A DNA stretch of 6,899 bases from an uncultured Lachnospiraceae bacterium (GCA_910586715.1 CAJUJG010000025.1:1-6899), one strand, 5' to 3'. Counted from the first letter of the stretch, positions 1-6,594 are shown. The notes: generated from the letters alone by a model not told the origin. Numbers and translations are program-made.

Positions 1-25
1 TCCGTAAAGTACATATATTTGTAAT

Positions 26-2665
26 CTACTTTCCTACATTGTTTATCGCCGCCTGTGCCGCCGCCAATCTCGCAATCGGCACTCTAAACGGTGAGCAAGA
101 TACATAATCCAGCCCAATCTTATGGCAGAACTCAACCGAAGACGGATCTCCGCCGTGCTCGCCGCAAATACCAACATGCAGCTTTGGATTAACCGGCTTG
201 CCAAGCTTAATCGAAAGCTCCATCAACTTACCTACACCCGTCTGATCCAGCTTTGCAAACGGATCATTCTCAAAAATCTTTGTATCATAATAAGCATTCA
301 GGAACTTGCCTGCATCATCTCTTGAGAAGCCAAATGTCATCTGCGTCAAATCATTTGTACCAAAGCAGAAGAAATCAGCCTCTTTTGCAATCTCGTCAGC
401 CGTCAGTGCAGCTCTCGGGATTTCAATCATCGTACCTACTTCATACTCTAATTTTACTCCTGCTGCCGCAATTTCTGCGTCCGCCGTCTCTACAACAACT
501 TTCTTTACAAACTTTAATTCGTTGATTTCGCAGATAAGCGGAATCATAATCTCAGGCTTTACAGTCCAATCAGAATGCTTCTTCTGTACGTTAATTGCCG
601 CACGGATAACTGCCTTCGTCTGCATCTTTGCGATTTCAGGATACGTGACCGCAAGACGGCATCCTCTGTGTCCCATCATCGGATTAAACTCATGCAAAGA
701 TGCGATAATATTCTTAATCGCTTCCACAGACTTGCCCTGTGCGTTTGCAAGCTTCTCAATGTCTGCCTCATCTGTAGGGACAAACTCATGAAGGGGCGGA
801 TCAAGGAAACGAATGGTAACCGGATTGCCTTCAAGTGCCTCATACAACGCCTCGAAGTCGCCCTGCTGATAAGGAAGGATTTTCTCCAGTGCAGCCTCTC
901 TCTCCTCAGCCGTATCCGAACAAATCATTTCACGGAATGCAGCAATTCTGTCCTCCTCAAAGAACATATGCTCCGTACGGCAAAGACCGATACCCTCTGC
1001 GCCAAGCTCTCTTGCTTTCTTTGCGTCAGCAGGTGTGTCTGCGTTTGTGCGAACCTTTAACTTTCTATACTTGTCAGCCCATGCCATAATACGACCGAAC
1101 TCGCCTGCGATTGTCGCATCAACAGTCTTAATCTGTCCTTCATAGATATTACCTGTTGTACCATCAATTGAGATATAGTCACCCTCATGGAATTCTTTTC
1201 CGGCTAACGTAAACTTCTTGTTCTCCTCATCCATTGCAATATCGCCACATCCTGATACACAGCATGTACCCATACCACGCGCAACAACTGCAGCATGAGA
1301 CGTCATACCGCCGCGCACCGTAAGAATACCCTGCGCCGCTTTCATGCCCGTAATGTCTTCCGGTGATGTCTCAAGACGGACAAGTACAACCTTCTCGCCC
1401 CTTGCTGCCCATGATTCCGCATCATCAGCCGTAAATACAGCCTTGCCGCATGCAGCGCCCGGAGATGCGCCAAGTCCTTTTCCTAACGGTGTTGCAGCCT
1501 TCAGTGCAGCCGCGTCAAACTGAGGATGTAACAGCGTGTCCAAGTTACGGGGATCAATCATTGCAACTGCCTCTTCCTCTGTCTTCATACCCTCGTCTAC
1601 CAAATCACATGCAATCTTTAATGCTGCCTGTGCCGTTCTCTTACCGTTACGGCACTGTAACATGTAAAGCTTGCCGTTCTCAACCGTAAACTCCATATCC
1701 TGCATATCATGATAGTGATTTTCAAGCAAATCGCAAACCTTGATAAACTGCTCATATGCCTCAGGGAACTTCTCCTCCATCTGTGCAATCGGCATCGGTG
1801 TACGCACGCCTGCAACAACATCCTCGCCCTGTGCATTTGTAAGGAATTCACCCATAAGCTTCTTCTCGCCGGTAGCCGGATCACGCGTAAATGCAACACC
1901 TGTACCCGACTCCTCGTTCAAGTTACCGAATACCATCGGCATTACGTTTACTGCCGTACCCCAGCTGTAAGGAATATCGTTGTCACGACGGTAAACATTT
2001 GCACGGGGGTTGTCCCAAGAACGGAACACCGCTCTGACAGCCTCTTTCAACTGCACAACAGGATCAGACGGGAAGTCCTCTCCAATCTGTTTCTTATATT
2101 CTGCCTTAAACTGCTCTGCAAGCTCTTTTAAATCGGCGGCAGTCAGCTCAACGTCAAATTTAACGCCCTTCTTCTCTTTCATCTCATCAATAAGCTGTTC
2201 AAAGTATTTCTTACCAACCTCCATAACAACGTCAGAGAACATCTGAATGAAACGTCTGTAAGAATCATACACGAAACGCTCAAACTTCGGATCCGGATTG
2301 CCTGCAATCATCGCTGCGACAACATCGTCATTTAATCCTAAGTTCAAAATGGTGTCCATCATACCGGGCATAGAAGCTCTTGCACCGGAACGAACAGAAA
2401 CAAGCAGCGGATTCTTTAAATCGCCGAATTTCTTGCCGTTCATCTCTTCCATTTTTGCAACATAGTCCATAATCTGTCCCATAATTTCGTCATTAATCTG
2501 TCTGCCGTCCTCATAGTACTGCGTACAAGCCTCTGTTGTAATCGTAAATCCCTGTGGAACAGGAAGACCGATTTTTGTCATCTCAGAAAGGTTTGCACCC
2601 TTACCGCCGAGGAGCTCACGCATTCCGGCATCACCTTCTGTGAATAAATATACCCACTTGCTCAT
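26..2665 (-). CDS. ppdK: Pyruvate, phosphate dikinase (PPDK)
   Basis: This cytosolic enzyme interconverts PEP + AMP + PPi and pyruvate + ATP + Pi. In fermentative clostridia it usually works in glycolysis beside or in place of pyruvate kinase. At 879 residues it has the full family length. The N-terminal ATP-grasp region (about 1-360) includes GGKGANLSEM near the start and LQCRNGKRT at its end. The central swivelling domain (about 400-510) carries GGMTSHAAVVARGMG with the phosphorylated histidine at His457. The C-terminal PEP/pyruvate barrel (about 530-879) has RFLDPPLHEF, GTNDLTQMTFGFSRDD and GICGEHGGDP, with the catalytic cysteine at Cys834 (equivalents of His455 and Cys831 in the Clostridium symbiosum enzyme). 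The start MSKWVYLF is the usual family start. The frame is intact and ends in TAG. It sits behind its own promoter. I see no terminator in the 25 bases after the stop, where the window ends. Confidence 0.98.
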   Translation of the reverse strand: MSKWVYLFTEGDAGMRELLGGKGANLSEMTKIGLPVPQGFTITTEACTQYYEDGRQINDEIMGQIMDYVAKMEEMNGKKFGDLKNPLLVSVRSGARASMPGMMDTILNLGLNDDVVAAMIAGNPDPKFERFVYDSYRRFIQMFSDVVMEVGKKYFEQLIDEMKEKKGVKFDVELTAADLKELAEQFKAEYKKQIGEDFPSDPVVQLKEAVRAVFRSWDNPRANVYRRDNDIPYSWGTAVNVMPMVFGNLNEESGTGVAFTRDPATGEKKLMGEFLTNAQGEDVVAGVRTPMPIAQMEEKFPEAYEQFIKVCDLLENHYHDMQDMEFTVENGKLYMLQCRNGKRTAQAALKIACDLVDEGMKTEEEAVAMIDPRNLDTLLHPQFDAAALKAATPLGKGLGASPGAACGKAVFTADDAESWAARGEKVVLVRLETSPEDITGMKAAQGILTVRGGMTSHAAVVARGMGTCCVSGCGDIAMDEENKKFTLAGKEFHEGDYISIDGTTGNIYEGQIKTVDATIAGEFGRIMAWADKYRKLKVRTNADTPADAKKARELGAEGIGLCRTEHMFFEEDRIAAFREMICSDTAEEREAALEKILPYQQGDFEALYEALEGNPVTIRFLDPPLHEFVPTDEADIEKLANAQGKSVEAIKNIIASLHEFNPMMGHRGCRLAVTYPEIAKMQTKAVIRAAINVQKKHSDWTVKPEIMIPLICEINELKFVKKVVVETADAEIAAAGVKLEYEVGTMIEIPRAALTADEIAKEADFFCFGTNDLTQMTFGFSRDDAGKFLNAYYDTKIFENDPFAKLDQTGVGKLMELSIKLGKPVNPKLHVGICGEHGGDPSSVEFCHKIGLDYVSCSPFRVPIARLAAAQAAINNVGK

Positions 2666-2675
2666 TTTTCATATT

Positions 2676-2680
2676 CTCCT
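2676..2680 (-). promoter_or_regulatory. Ribosome binding site of ppdK (AGGAG) beside a decoy ATG
   Basis: AGGAG lies 10 nt upstream of the ppdK ATG at 2665, a rather long spacing. A second, out-of-frame ATG at 2672-2670 lies only 3 nt from the same motif and opens a 13-codon frame that closes with TGA at 2633-2631, inside ppdK. The family-typical N-terminus supports 2665 as the real start. Confidence 0.7.
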
Positions 2681-2750
2681 TTACCTTAGACAGCCTTAAT
2701 TTGCCGCCGTTTTATTTTCGGTACAGACAACTGCTGAACCACACGTATCC

Positions 2751-2779
2751 ATAATATACACAATATGGTGGATTGTCAA
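2751..2779 (-). promoter_or_regulatory. Predicted sigma-A promoter of ppdK
   Basis: On the minus strand a perfect -35 box TTGACA (2779-2774) is followed after 17 bases by TATTAT (2756-2751), which differs from the -10 consensus at one position. Transcription would begin near 2744, giving a leader of about 79 nt. The -35 box begins 18 bases after the stop codon of the upstream DUF5688 gene, in an AT-rich stretch with no hairpin terminator, so read-through from that gene could add to this promoter. Confidence 0.8.
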
Positions 2780-2797
2780 TAATTTATCAAAGATTTT

Positions 2798-3721
2798 TCA
2801 AAAAATTTTAATTTGCTCCAGTGCACGGTCATAAATATAGAGAGAGTCGGAAAGAATCTCCTCTTCCAAGAGCTGCGTTTCATTGACATCCCGGATAATA
2901 TCCCGAATAGAACTGCTCTCATCAGCATCGCCTGCGGGCAGCAGCAAAAGCTCATGTACGGAAGACGGAATAATATACAAATCGCTGCCCATTGCTTTGG
3001 CAAAATCACGGATTAAGTTCGGATAAAGCATACATGCCGCACCGTCCGTTCTGTTTGTGTTGCTGAGTACATACATCGGAACGCACTGTTCCAGCTCCTG
3101 CCTATAGTCATCATAACCGCCTTCCCCGCACTTATCCGCCTTAGAGCGCAAAATCTCAGCCATAACATCACGCATGCTCTTAATCTCATACTGCAGCAGG
3201 TTTGGCGTATTGCGCAGCGCACGCCGGTAAAGCTCCTGACAATCCACTCCCCACAGCTTTGTATGCGCATTATGGATTAATATGGATGCAGCGCCTATGT
3301 TTTCATCTGCAATCGAAACCTGAAAAACAACGGACAAATCAAGAAATTCCACATGCGGTACATCCTTTAAAAGCACTTCGTTTCTTTCCGTATGAATGAG
3401 TTTCATTGCAATTCTTCCCTTAATGCTTTCATAATTTAAAAAATACTGCATGTCCAGTTTTCTGTTTACTTTATTTTTATTGTACACATCCATCACATCG
3501 TTAATCACCATTCCAAGCGTCGCCTGCCCGCTTTCGTATGCCTCATAATAATTGTTCAGATATATTGTCGGGGATATATTGCTGTCATCCTGCATCACCG
3601 TCAGTCCGCTCAAAATGACGCCGTTATTTTTCATTACATCATTTAAACGTACACGATACGTCTTTCCTGCCCTTCTTTCCACTTCTTCTTTTACCAATGT
3701 CTGAAAATTTGTAAATTCCAT
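2798..3721 (-). CDS. DUF5688 family protein, function unknown
   Basis: This is a 307-residue soluble protein with no signal peptide, membrane segment or recognisable catalytic signature. I assign it to DUF5688, a family I recall as common in Lachnospiraceae and uncharacterised. Family-like blocks are GLTVMQDDSNISPTIYLNNY (about 40-59), HTERNEVLLKDVPHVEFLDL (about 106-125), and a C-terminal portion with MYVLSNTNRTDGAACMLYPN followed by DLYIIPSSVHELLLLP. The last block has a conserved-looking Ser-Ser-Val-His-Glu; distant kinship to DUF1444 (YtpQ) is possible but unproven. I chose ATG 3721 because AGGAGG lies 6 nt upstream; the in-frame TTG at 3745 would add eight residues encoded across that Shine-Dalgarno motif. 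The gene stands alone between the efp terminator and the ppdK promoter, so context gives no function. No clear promoter of its own could be placed. Confidence 0.85.
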   Translation of the reverse strand: MEFTNFQTLVKEEVERRAGKTYRVRLNDVMKNNGVILSGLTVMQDDSNISPTIYLNNYYEAYESGQATLGMVINDVMDVYNKNKVNRKLDMQYFLNYESIKGRIAMKLIHTERNEVLLKDVPHVEFLDLSVVFQVSIADENIGAASILIHNAHTKLWGVDCQELYRRALRNTPNLLQYEIKSMRDVMAEILRSKADKCGEGGYDDYRQELEQCVPMYVLSNTNRTDGAACMLYPNLIRDFAKAMGSDLYIIPSSVHELLLLPAGDADESSSIRDIIRDVNETQLLEEEILSDSLYIYDRALEQIKIF

Positions 3722-3727
3722 AATACT

Positions 3728-3733
3728 CCTCCT
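3728..3733 (-). promoter_or_regulatory. Ribosome binding site of the DUF5688 gene (AGGAGG)
   Basis: A full AGGAGG at ideal spacing (6 nt) decides the start at ATG 3721 rather than the in-frame TTG at 3745, which lies upstream of this motif. Confidence 0.85.
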
Positions 3734-3759
3734 GTATTGTTTCAATGATTTACGCTGTT

Positions 3760-3773
3760 ACAATTTCCTATAG
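3760..3773 (-). repeat. 14-bp repeat, copy 1 (upstream of DUF5688 gene)
   Basis: CTATAGGAAATTGT on the minus strand, 38 bases before the DUF5688 start and directly after the efp terminator T-run. An identical copy in the same orientation lies at 4551-4564, inside the predicted efp promoter. Here I cannot place convincing -35 and -10 boxes around it. Confidence 0.6.
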
Positions 3774-3838
3774 CATAAAAAAAGACAATGAAAAGAATGG
3801 ATAGCGCACTATCACTCTTCGTTTCATTGTCTTTATGC
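3773..3838 (-). terminator. Rho-independent terminator after efp
   Basis: A perfect 13-bp inverted repeat, AAAGACAATGAAA (3834-3822 on the minus strand) and TTTCATTGTCTTT (3793-3781), encloses a smaller hairpin GATAG-TGCG-CTATC (3813-3800). The 3' arm runs into seven consecutive T (3783-3777), three of them inside the stem. An outer GCAT/ATGC pair could extend it. It begins about 33 bases after the efp stop codon and is oriented to end efp transcripts before the DUF5688 gene. The stem is AT-rich, so some read-through is possible. Confidence 0.88.
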
Positions 3839-3871
3839 ATTCAATTATTTCAAAACCGGTATAAAACCGCT

Positions 3872-4429
3872 TTATGCTCTTGAAAGATACTCGCCTGTTC
3901 TTGTATCAATCTTAATCACATCATTTACATCCACGAACAAAGGAACATACACCGTAGCGCCTGTTTCAACAACCGCAGGCTTTGTCGCGCCTGTCGCCGT
4001 GTCACCCTTAAATCCCGGCTCTGTGTCCGTAATCACAAGCTCTACAAACAAAGGCGGCTCAATGGCAAAGACATTGCCGTTGTGCGAGCAGACCTTAACC
4101 ATTTCGTTTTCCTTCACGAACTTGAGCGCATCGCCGACCTTCTCTGCGCTCAGACCAATCTGCTCATAATTCTCCGTATCCATAAAGTTATAAATATCGC
4201 CGTCTGCGTAAAGATACTGCATTTCTCTTCTGTCGATACGCGCCTGCGGACATTTCTCCGTCGGACGGAATGTTTTCTCGACAACGCCACCGCTGATGAT
4301 ATTCTTCAGCTTAGTTCTTACGAAAGCAGCTCCCTTACCGGGCTTTACATGCTGGAATTCGATAATCTGATAAATGTTACCCTCGTACTCTATCGTAATG
4401 CCGTTCCTGAAATCTCCTGCTGATACCAT
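3872..4429 (-). CDS. efp: Translation elongation factor P (EF-P)
   Basis: EF-P binds the ribosome between the P and E sites and speeds peptide-bond formation at consecutive prolines. The 185 residues match the family length and give three beta-barrel domains: an N-terminal KOW-like domain (about 1-64), a central OB domain (about 65-128) and a C-terminal OB domain (about 129-185). The tip loop HVKPGKGAAFVR places the modifiable lysine at Lys32, the position modified with 5-aminopentanol in Bacillus subtilis. The C-terminal domain shows VELVITDTEPGFKGDTA, VPLFV and TRTGEYLSRA. The start is fixed by AGGAGG 7 nt upstream of ATG 4429. The gene has its own predicted promoter and ends about 33 bases before a terminator. 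In Bacillus, efp follows aroQ (yqhS) and a pepP-like gene; here aroQ is directly upstream with no peptidase between. No lysine-modifying enzyme is visible in the window. Confidence 0.98.
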   Translation of the reverse strand: MVSAGDFRNGITIEYEGNIYQIIEFQHVKPGKGAAFVRTKLKNIISGGVVEKTFRPTEKCPQARIDRREMQYLYADGDIYNFMDTENYEQIGLSAEKVGDALKFVKENEMVKVCSHNGNVFAIEPPLFVELVITDTEPGFKGDTATGATKPAVVETGATVYVPLFVDVNDVIKIDTRTGEYLSRA

Positions 4430-4450
4430 AAATCTTCCTCCTACTACCGT

Positions 4451-4506
4451 AACCGTTCCATGCCCTTATATCGCAGGCAAAATTAATGTTTTCGCACAAA
4501 ACGGTT
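4451..4506 (-). other. Possible stem-loop in the efp leader
   Basis: On the minus strand AACCGTT (4506-4500) and AACGGTT (4457-4451) are exact 7-base complements around 42 bases. The 3' arm ends 8 bases before the AGGAGG of efp, so pairing in the mRNA could affect access to the ribosome binding site. The loop is long and the stem short, so this is weak evidence; it does not match a riboswitch that I know. Confidence 0.25.
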
Positions 4507-4518
4507 CGCTTTATTCAC

Positions 4519-4533
4519 TTGTAACGTTTACAA
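4519..4533. repeat. 15-bp inverted repeat in the efp leader
   Basis: TTGTAA-ACG-TTACAA on the minus strand: perfect 6-bp arms around a 3-base centre, starting about 3 bases after the predicted efp transcription start. It could be a small operator or a tiny RNA hairpin. It is one base too short and off-centre for a CcpA cre site. I do not recognise a regulator. Confidence 0.4.
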
Positions 4534-4542
4534 TCCTAAACC

Positions 4543-4571
4543 ATTTTATAACAATTTCCTATAGATTTCAA
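4543..4571 (-). promoter_or_regulatory. Predicted sigma-A promoter of efp
   Basis: On the minus strand TTGAAA (4571-4566) is followed after 17 bases by TAAAAT (4548-4543), each one mismatch from consensus. The start of transcription would lie near 4536, giving a leader of about 107 nt before the efp ATG. The 17-base spacer contains a 14-bp sequence that recurs upstream of the DUF5688 gene. The promoter lies just after the aroQ stop, so efp may be made both from here and by read-through of the aro genes. Confidence 0.7.
4551..4564 (-). repeat. 14-bp repeat, copy 2 (within efp promoter spacer)
   Basis: CTATAGGAAATTGT on the minus strand, identical to 3760-3773 and in the same orientation. This copy lies wholly between the predicted -35 and -10 boxes of efp. 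Confidence 0.6.
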
Positions 4572-4581
4572 CTATTAATTT

Positions 4582-5022
4582 TTACATTTCACGATTTTTT
4601 TGTAACACAAAATCAATCGCCAATAAATACCCTTCAAGTCCCTTGCCATAAATCTGATGGTCGCAGGCGGGTCTTGTCACGGAAATTTTACGGAATTCCT
4701 CACGCTTTGTGATGTCGGAAATATGGATTTCAACCTTCGGCACCGTAATGCTTGCAAGCGCGTCGCGAATGGCATATGAGTAATGCGTGTATGCGCCCGG
4801 ATTGATGACAATGCCGTCCGTTTTGTCAAAGTATGCCTCTTGTATCCGGTCAATAATCGCACCCTCATGGTTTGACTGAAAACAGACAATCTCACAGTTC
4901 TCTTTTTCTGCCTTTTCCTGTATCATATTTACAAGATATTCATAATCCTGCGTCCCGTAAATTCCTTTTTCCCGAATGCCCAAAAAATTTAAGTTTGGTC
5001 CATTTATTACCAATAATTTCAT
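4582..5022 (-). CDS. aroQ: Type II 3-dehydroquinate dehydratase
   Basis: The enzyme removes water from 3-dehydroquinate to give 3-dehydroshikimate, the third step of the shikimate pathway, in the cytosol. The 146 residues match the small type II family, which forms dodecamers. NGPNLNFLGIRE (7-18) opens the protein; Arg17 and Tyr22 are the expected catalytic pair of the flexible lid, FQSNHEGAIID spans 48-58, NPGAYTHYSYAIRDAL begins at Asn74, and His100 lies in EIHISDI. Most homologues have Asn after the serine (HLSNI); here it is Asp103. REEFR (107-111) is kept, while the C-terminal ACDHQIYGKGLEGY differs from the usual KGVICGFG stretch. The start ATG overlaps the aroK stop as ATGA, with AGGAG (5034-5030) 7 nt upstream inside aroK, indicating translational coupling. 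Confidence 0.97.
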   Translation of the reverse strand: MKLLVINGPNLNFLGIREKGIYGTQDYEYLVNMIQEKAEKENCEIVCFQSNHEGAIIDRIQEAYFDKTDGIVINPGAYTHYSYAIRDALASITVPKVEIHISDITKREEFRKISVTRPACDHQIYGKGLEGYLLAIDFVLQKNREM

Positions 5023-5549
5023 TTGTTTGCTCCTATCCTGTCCGCAATCTCCAAAATGTTACCTGCTGCCTCACGCGGCGTAAGACTGTCCACGTCTAAA
5101 ACGCTGTCTGCCGCTGCCTCATATGCAGAGTCTCTTGTCCGAATCATCTCCCGAATGCGCTCCATCGGGTTCTCGCACTGCAAAAGCGGTCGGGTCGTAT
5201 CATATTTAATACGTCCATAGACCGTTTCGGGTGTGACACGCATGTAAATCACGGTGCCAAGTTTTTTCAGCAGCCGCCTGTTTTCCTCCCTTACGGGCAT
5301 TCCGCCGCCTGTCGCAAGGACAAACCCGTCAGTGTTTTCCGAGAGCAGTTTTTCCAATAGCGCCGTTTCCATCGCGCGAAACGCGGGCTCTCCGTCTGTT
5401 TCAAAAATGTCGTTAATACTCCTGCCCTGCCCTGCGACAATCAGCGCATCCGTATCCGCAAAGGTGTAGGCTTTTGCCAAATCCGCAATGCAGTTGCCGA
5501 CTGTCGTCTTGCCGCAGCCCATGTAGCCGACTAAAATAATATTGTTCAT
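5019..5549 (-). CDS. aroK: Shikimate kinase
   Basis: The enzyme phosphorylates shikimate with ATP to give shikimate 3-phosphate, the fifth pathway step. The 176 residues form a single P-loop kinase domain of normal length. The Walker A motif is GYMGCGKTT (8-16). Asp32 and Asp34 of ADTD, Arg58 of FRAMET and the Gly81-Gly83 triplet are the expected Mg and shikimate-binding elements. Arg120 in TTRPLL is the lid arginine. The gene follows aroE after 77 bases and overlaps aroQ by 4 bases, so the three genes very likely form one operon. The ribosome binding site is modest: AGAGG (5564-5560), 10 nt before the ATG. No frame break or missing catalytic residue is seen. The symbol could equally be aroL; aroK is the usual name outside enterics. 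Confidence 0.96.
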   Translation of the reverse strand: MNNIILVGYMGCGKTTVGNCIADLAKAYTFADTDALIVAGQGRSINDIFETDGEPAFRAMETALLEKLLSENTDGFVLATGGGMPVREENRRLLKKLGTVIYMRVTPETVYGRIKYDTTRPLLQCENPMERIREMIRTRDSAYEAAADSVLDVDSLTPREAAGNILEIADRIGANK

Positions 5550-5627
5550 TCTTCCAATTCCTCTTGCCCTTTTTCCCTTTTGTAAATTTGCGCCTTTTCA
5601 CAAATCTGCCGGCTAAAACGCAAACCG

Positions 5628-6524
5628 CTACAATTGCAAGCCTAATTTTTCCTGAAGTTTCTGATAAATCTGCTGCGCATGTTCGTCGGACACCTTGCAG
5701 CCGTTCCACAGCTCAAACGCGTCAATTGCCTGATACAAGAGCATTTTAAGCCCGTTGAACGCCACACCGCCATTTGCCGTCACATATTCCATAAATTTCG
5801 TTTCCCAAGGCGAATAAATCAAATCGTACCCAAATTTTACAAAATGGTAAAAATCGCCGTCCGCAATCACGACATCGCCCACATTTGGCGAAAGCCCGAC
5901 ACTAGTACTCTGTACCACAACATATCTGTTTTCCGCGCCTCCTAAAAGCGTCTGATAATCGGCAAGCGCCATCGCCTCCACGCACTTTGTGCCAAACGCC
6001 CGATTGACCTCCGCCGCCACACTGACAGCTTTGTCAACGCTGCGGTTAAGCAAATGTACTTTGTCCGCACCGTTTGCGGCACATAAAAACGCAACCGCGC
6101 GCCCGACGCCGCCCGCGCCCAATATAATGACCTCCTCGCCCGCAATGCTGACACCGTCACTCTTCATCGCGCGCAAAAGTCCCGTCATATCCGTATTATA
6201 TCCTTTATAACCGCCTTCTACCCTTACAAGCGTGTTTACCGCCCCGATTTTTTCGGCAAGCGTATCTATTTCGGCAAGCTGCGCGATAACATCACTTTTA
6301 TAAGGAACGGTCACATTCATGCCAAGAATATTCAGCCCATACGCACCCTTTATCGCCGCCGCAAGCTGACCGTCTTTTACATGAAAGGGGACATACGCCA
6401 TGTTAATCCCCATAAGCTGCGCCAGCGTATTATGCACCGTCGGCGACATGGTGTGCTCTACAGGGTTTCCGATTAAACCGCAGGTGCGTGTTTTTCCGTT
6501 AATTTCAATCATACTAATAACCAT
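5628..6524 (-). CDS. aroE: Shikimate dehydrogenase (NADP-type)
   Basis: The enzyme reduces 3-dehydroshikimate to shikimate, the fourth pathway step. The 298 residues are slightly over the typical 270-290. The N-terminal substrate domain has GLIGNPVEHTMSPTVHN (16-32), where the usual HSxSP reads HTMSP (Thr25, Ser27), GMNVTVPYK with the catalytic Lys76, GAVNT with Asn97, and GYNTD with the catalytic Asp112. The nucleotide-binding domain has the glycine-rich GAGGVGRA (136-143) and NRS (160-162), in keeping with NADP(H). QSTSVGLSP replaces the common NATPxGM-type stretch, and NGLKMLLYQAIDAFELWNG near the C-terminus closes the substrate site. The start is uncertain: ATG 6524 has GGGAG only 1 nt away (an AGG 4 nt away), while the in-frame ATG 6512 would drop four residues and has that motif 13 nt away. 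Upstream is a YqeG-type gene, 69 bases off. Confidence 0.96.
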   Translation of the reverse strand: MVISMIEINGKTRTCGLIGNPVEHTMSPTVHNTLAQLMGINMAYVPFHVKDGQLAAAIKGAYGLNILGMNVTVPYKSDVIAQLAEIDTLAEKIGAVNTLVRVEGGYKGYNTDMTGLLRAMKSDGVSIAGEEVIILGAGGVGRAVAFLCAANGADKVHLLNRSVDKAVSVAAEVNRAFGTKCVEAMALADYQTLLGGAENRYVVVQSTSVGLSPNVGDVVIADGDFYHFVKFGYDLIYSPWETKFMEYVTANGGVAFNGLKMLLYQAIDAFELWNGCKVSDEHAQQIYQKLQEKLGLQL

Positions 6525-6570
6525 GCTCCCTTCTCAGTCTGCGAATTTGTGCTTCAAGTTCAAATTTGCC

Positions 6571-6594
6571 GTGTGAAAAATTTATTATTCACAC
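6571..6594. repeat. Inverted repeat in the yqeG-aroE gap
   Basis: GTGTGAA (6571-6577) and TTCACAC (6588-6594) form a perfect 7-bp stem around 10 bases, beginning at the last base of the yqeG stop codon on the minus strand. No T-run follows on that strand, so it is not a standard terminator. It could be a processing or stability hairpin, or an operator. Confidence 0.4.

Noticed and set aside
306..1060. Long plus-strand open frames opposite ppdK (161 codons each)
   Set aside because: They are antisense shadows of a full-length, strongly conserved PPDK; their translations show no recognisable family, and no plus-strand promoter or ribosome binding site was seen.
3722..3745. Extended start (TTG 3745) for the DUF5688 gene
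   Set aside because: The extension is translated through the AGGAGG that serves ATG 3721, and the extra residues add nothing family-like.
3741..3751. Small ATTG-TTT-CAAT hairpin before the DUF5688 gene
   Set aside because: Only 4 bp of stem in AT-rich DNA; expected by chance.
4519..4533. CcpA cre site in the efp leader
   Set aside because: The palindrome has an odd 3-base centre and is one base short of the 14-base cre consensus; the right half does not match.
4430..4542. Riboswitch or T-box in the efp leader
   Set aside because: No known aptamer signature, no T-box motif and no terminator/antiterminator pair ahead of the ribosome binding site.
5550..5627. Hidden small gene, terminator or promoter between aroE and aroK
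   Set aside because: The only structure is a weak 7-bp stem with a wobble pair and no T-run; no start codon with a ribosome binding site and no -35/-10 pair stood out.
6444..6455. HTMSP instead of HSxSP in AroE as a sign of altered substrate
   Set aside because: Thr for Ser keeps the hydroxyl, and the catalytic Lys76 and Asp112 and binding Asn97 are present, so ordinary shikimate dehydrogenase activity is the simpler reading.
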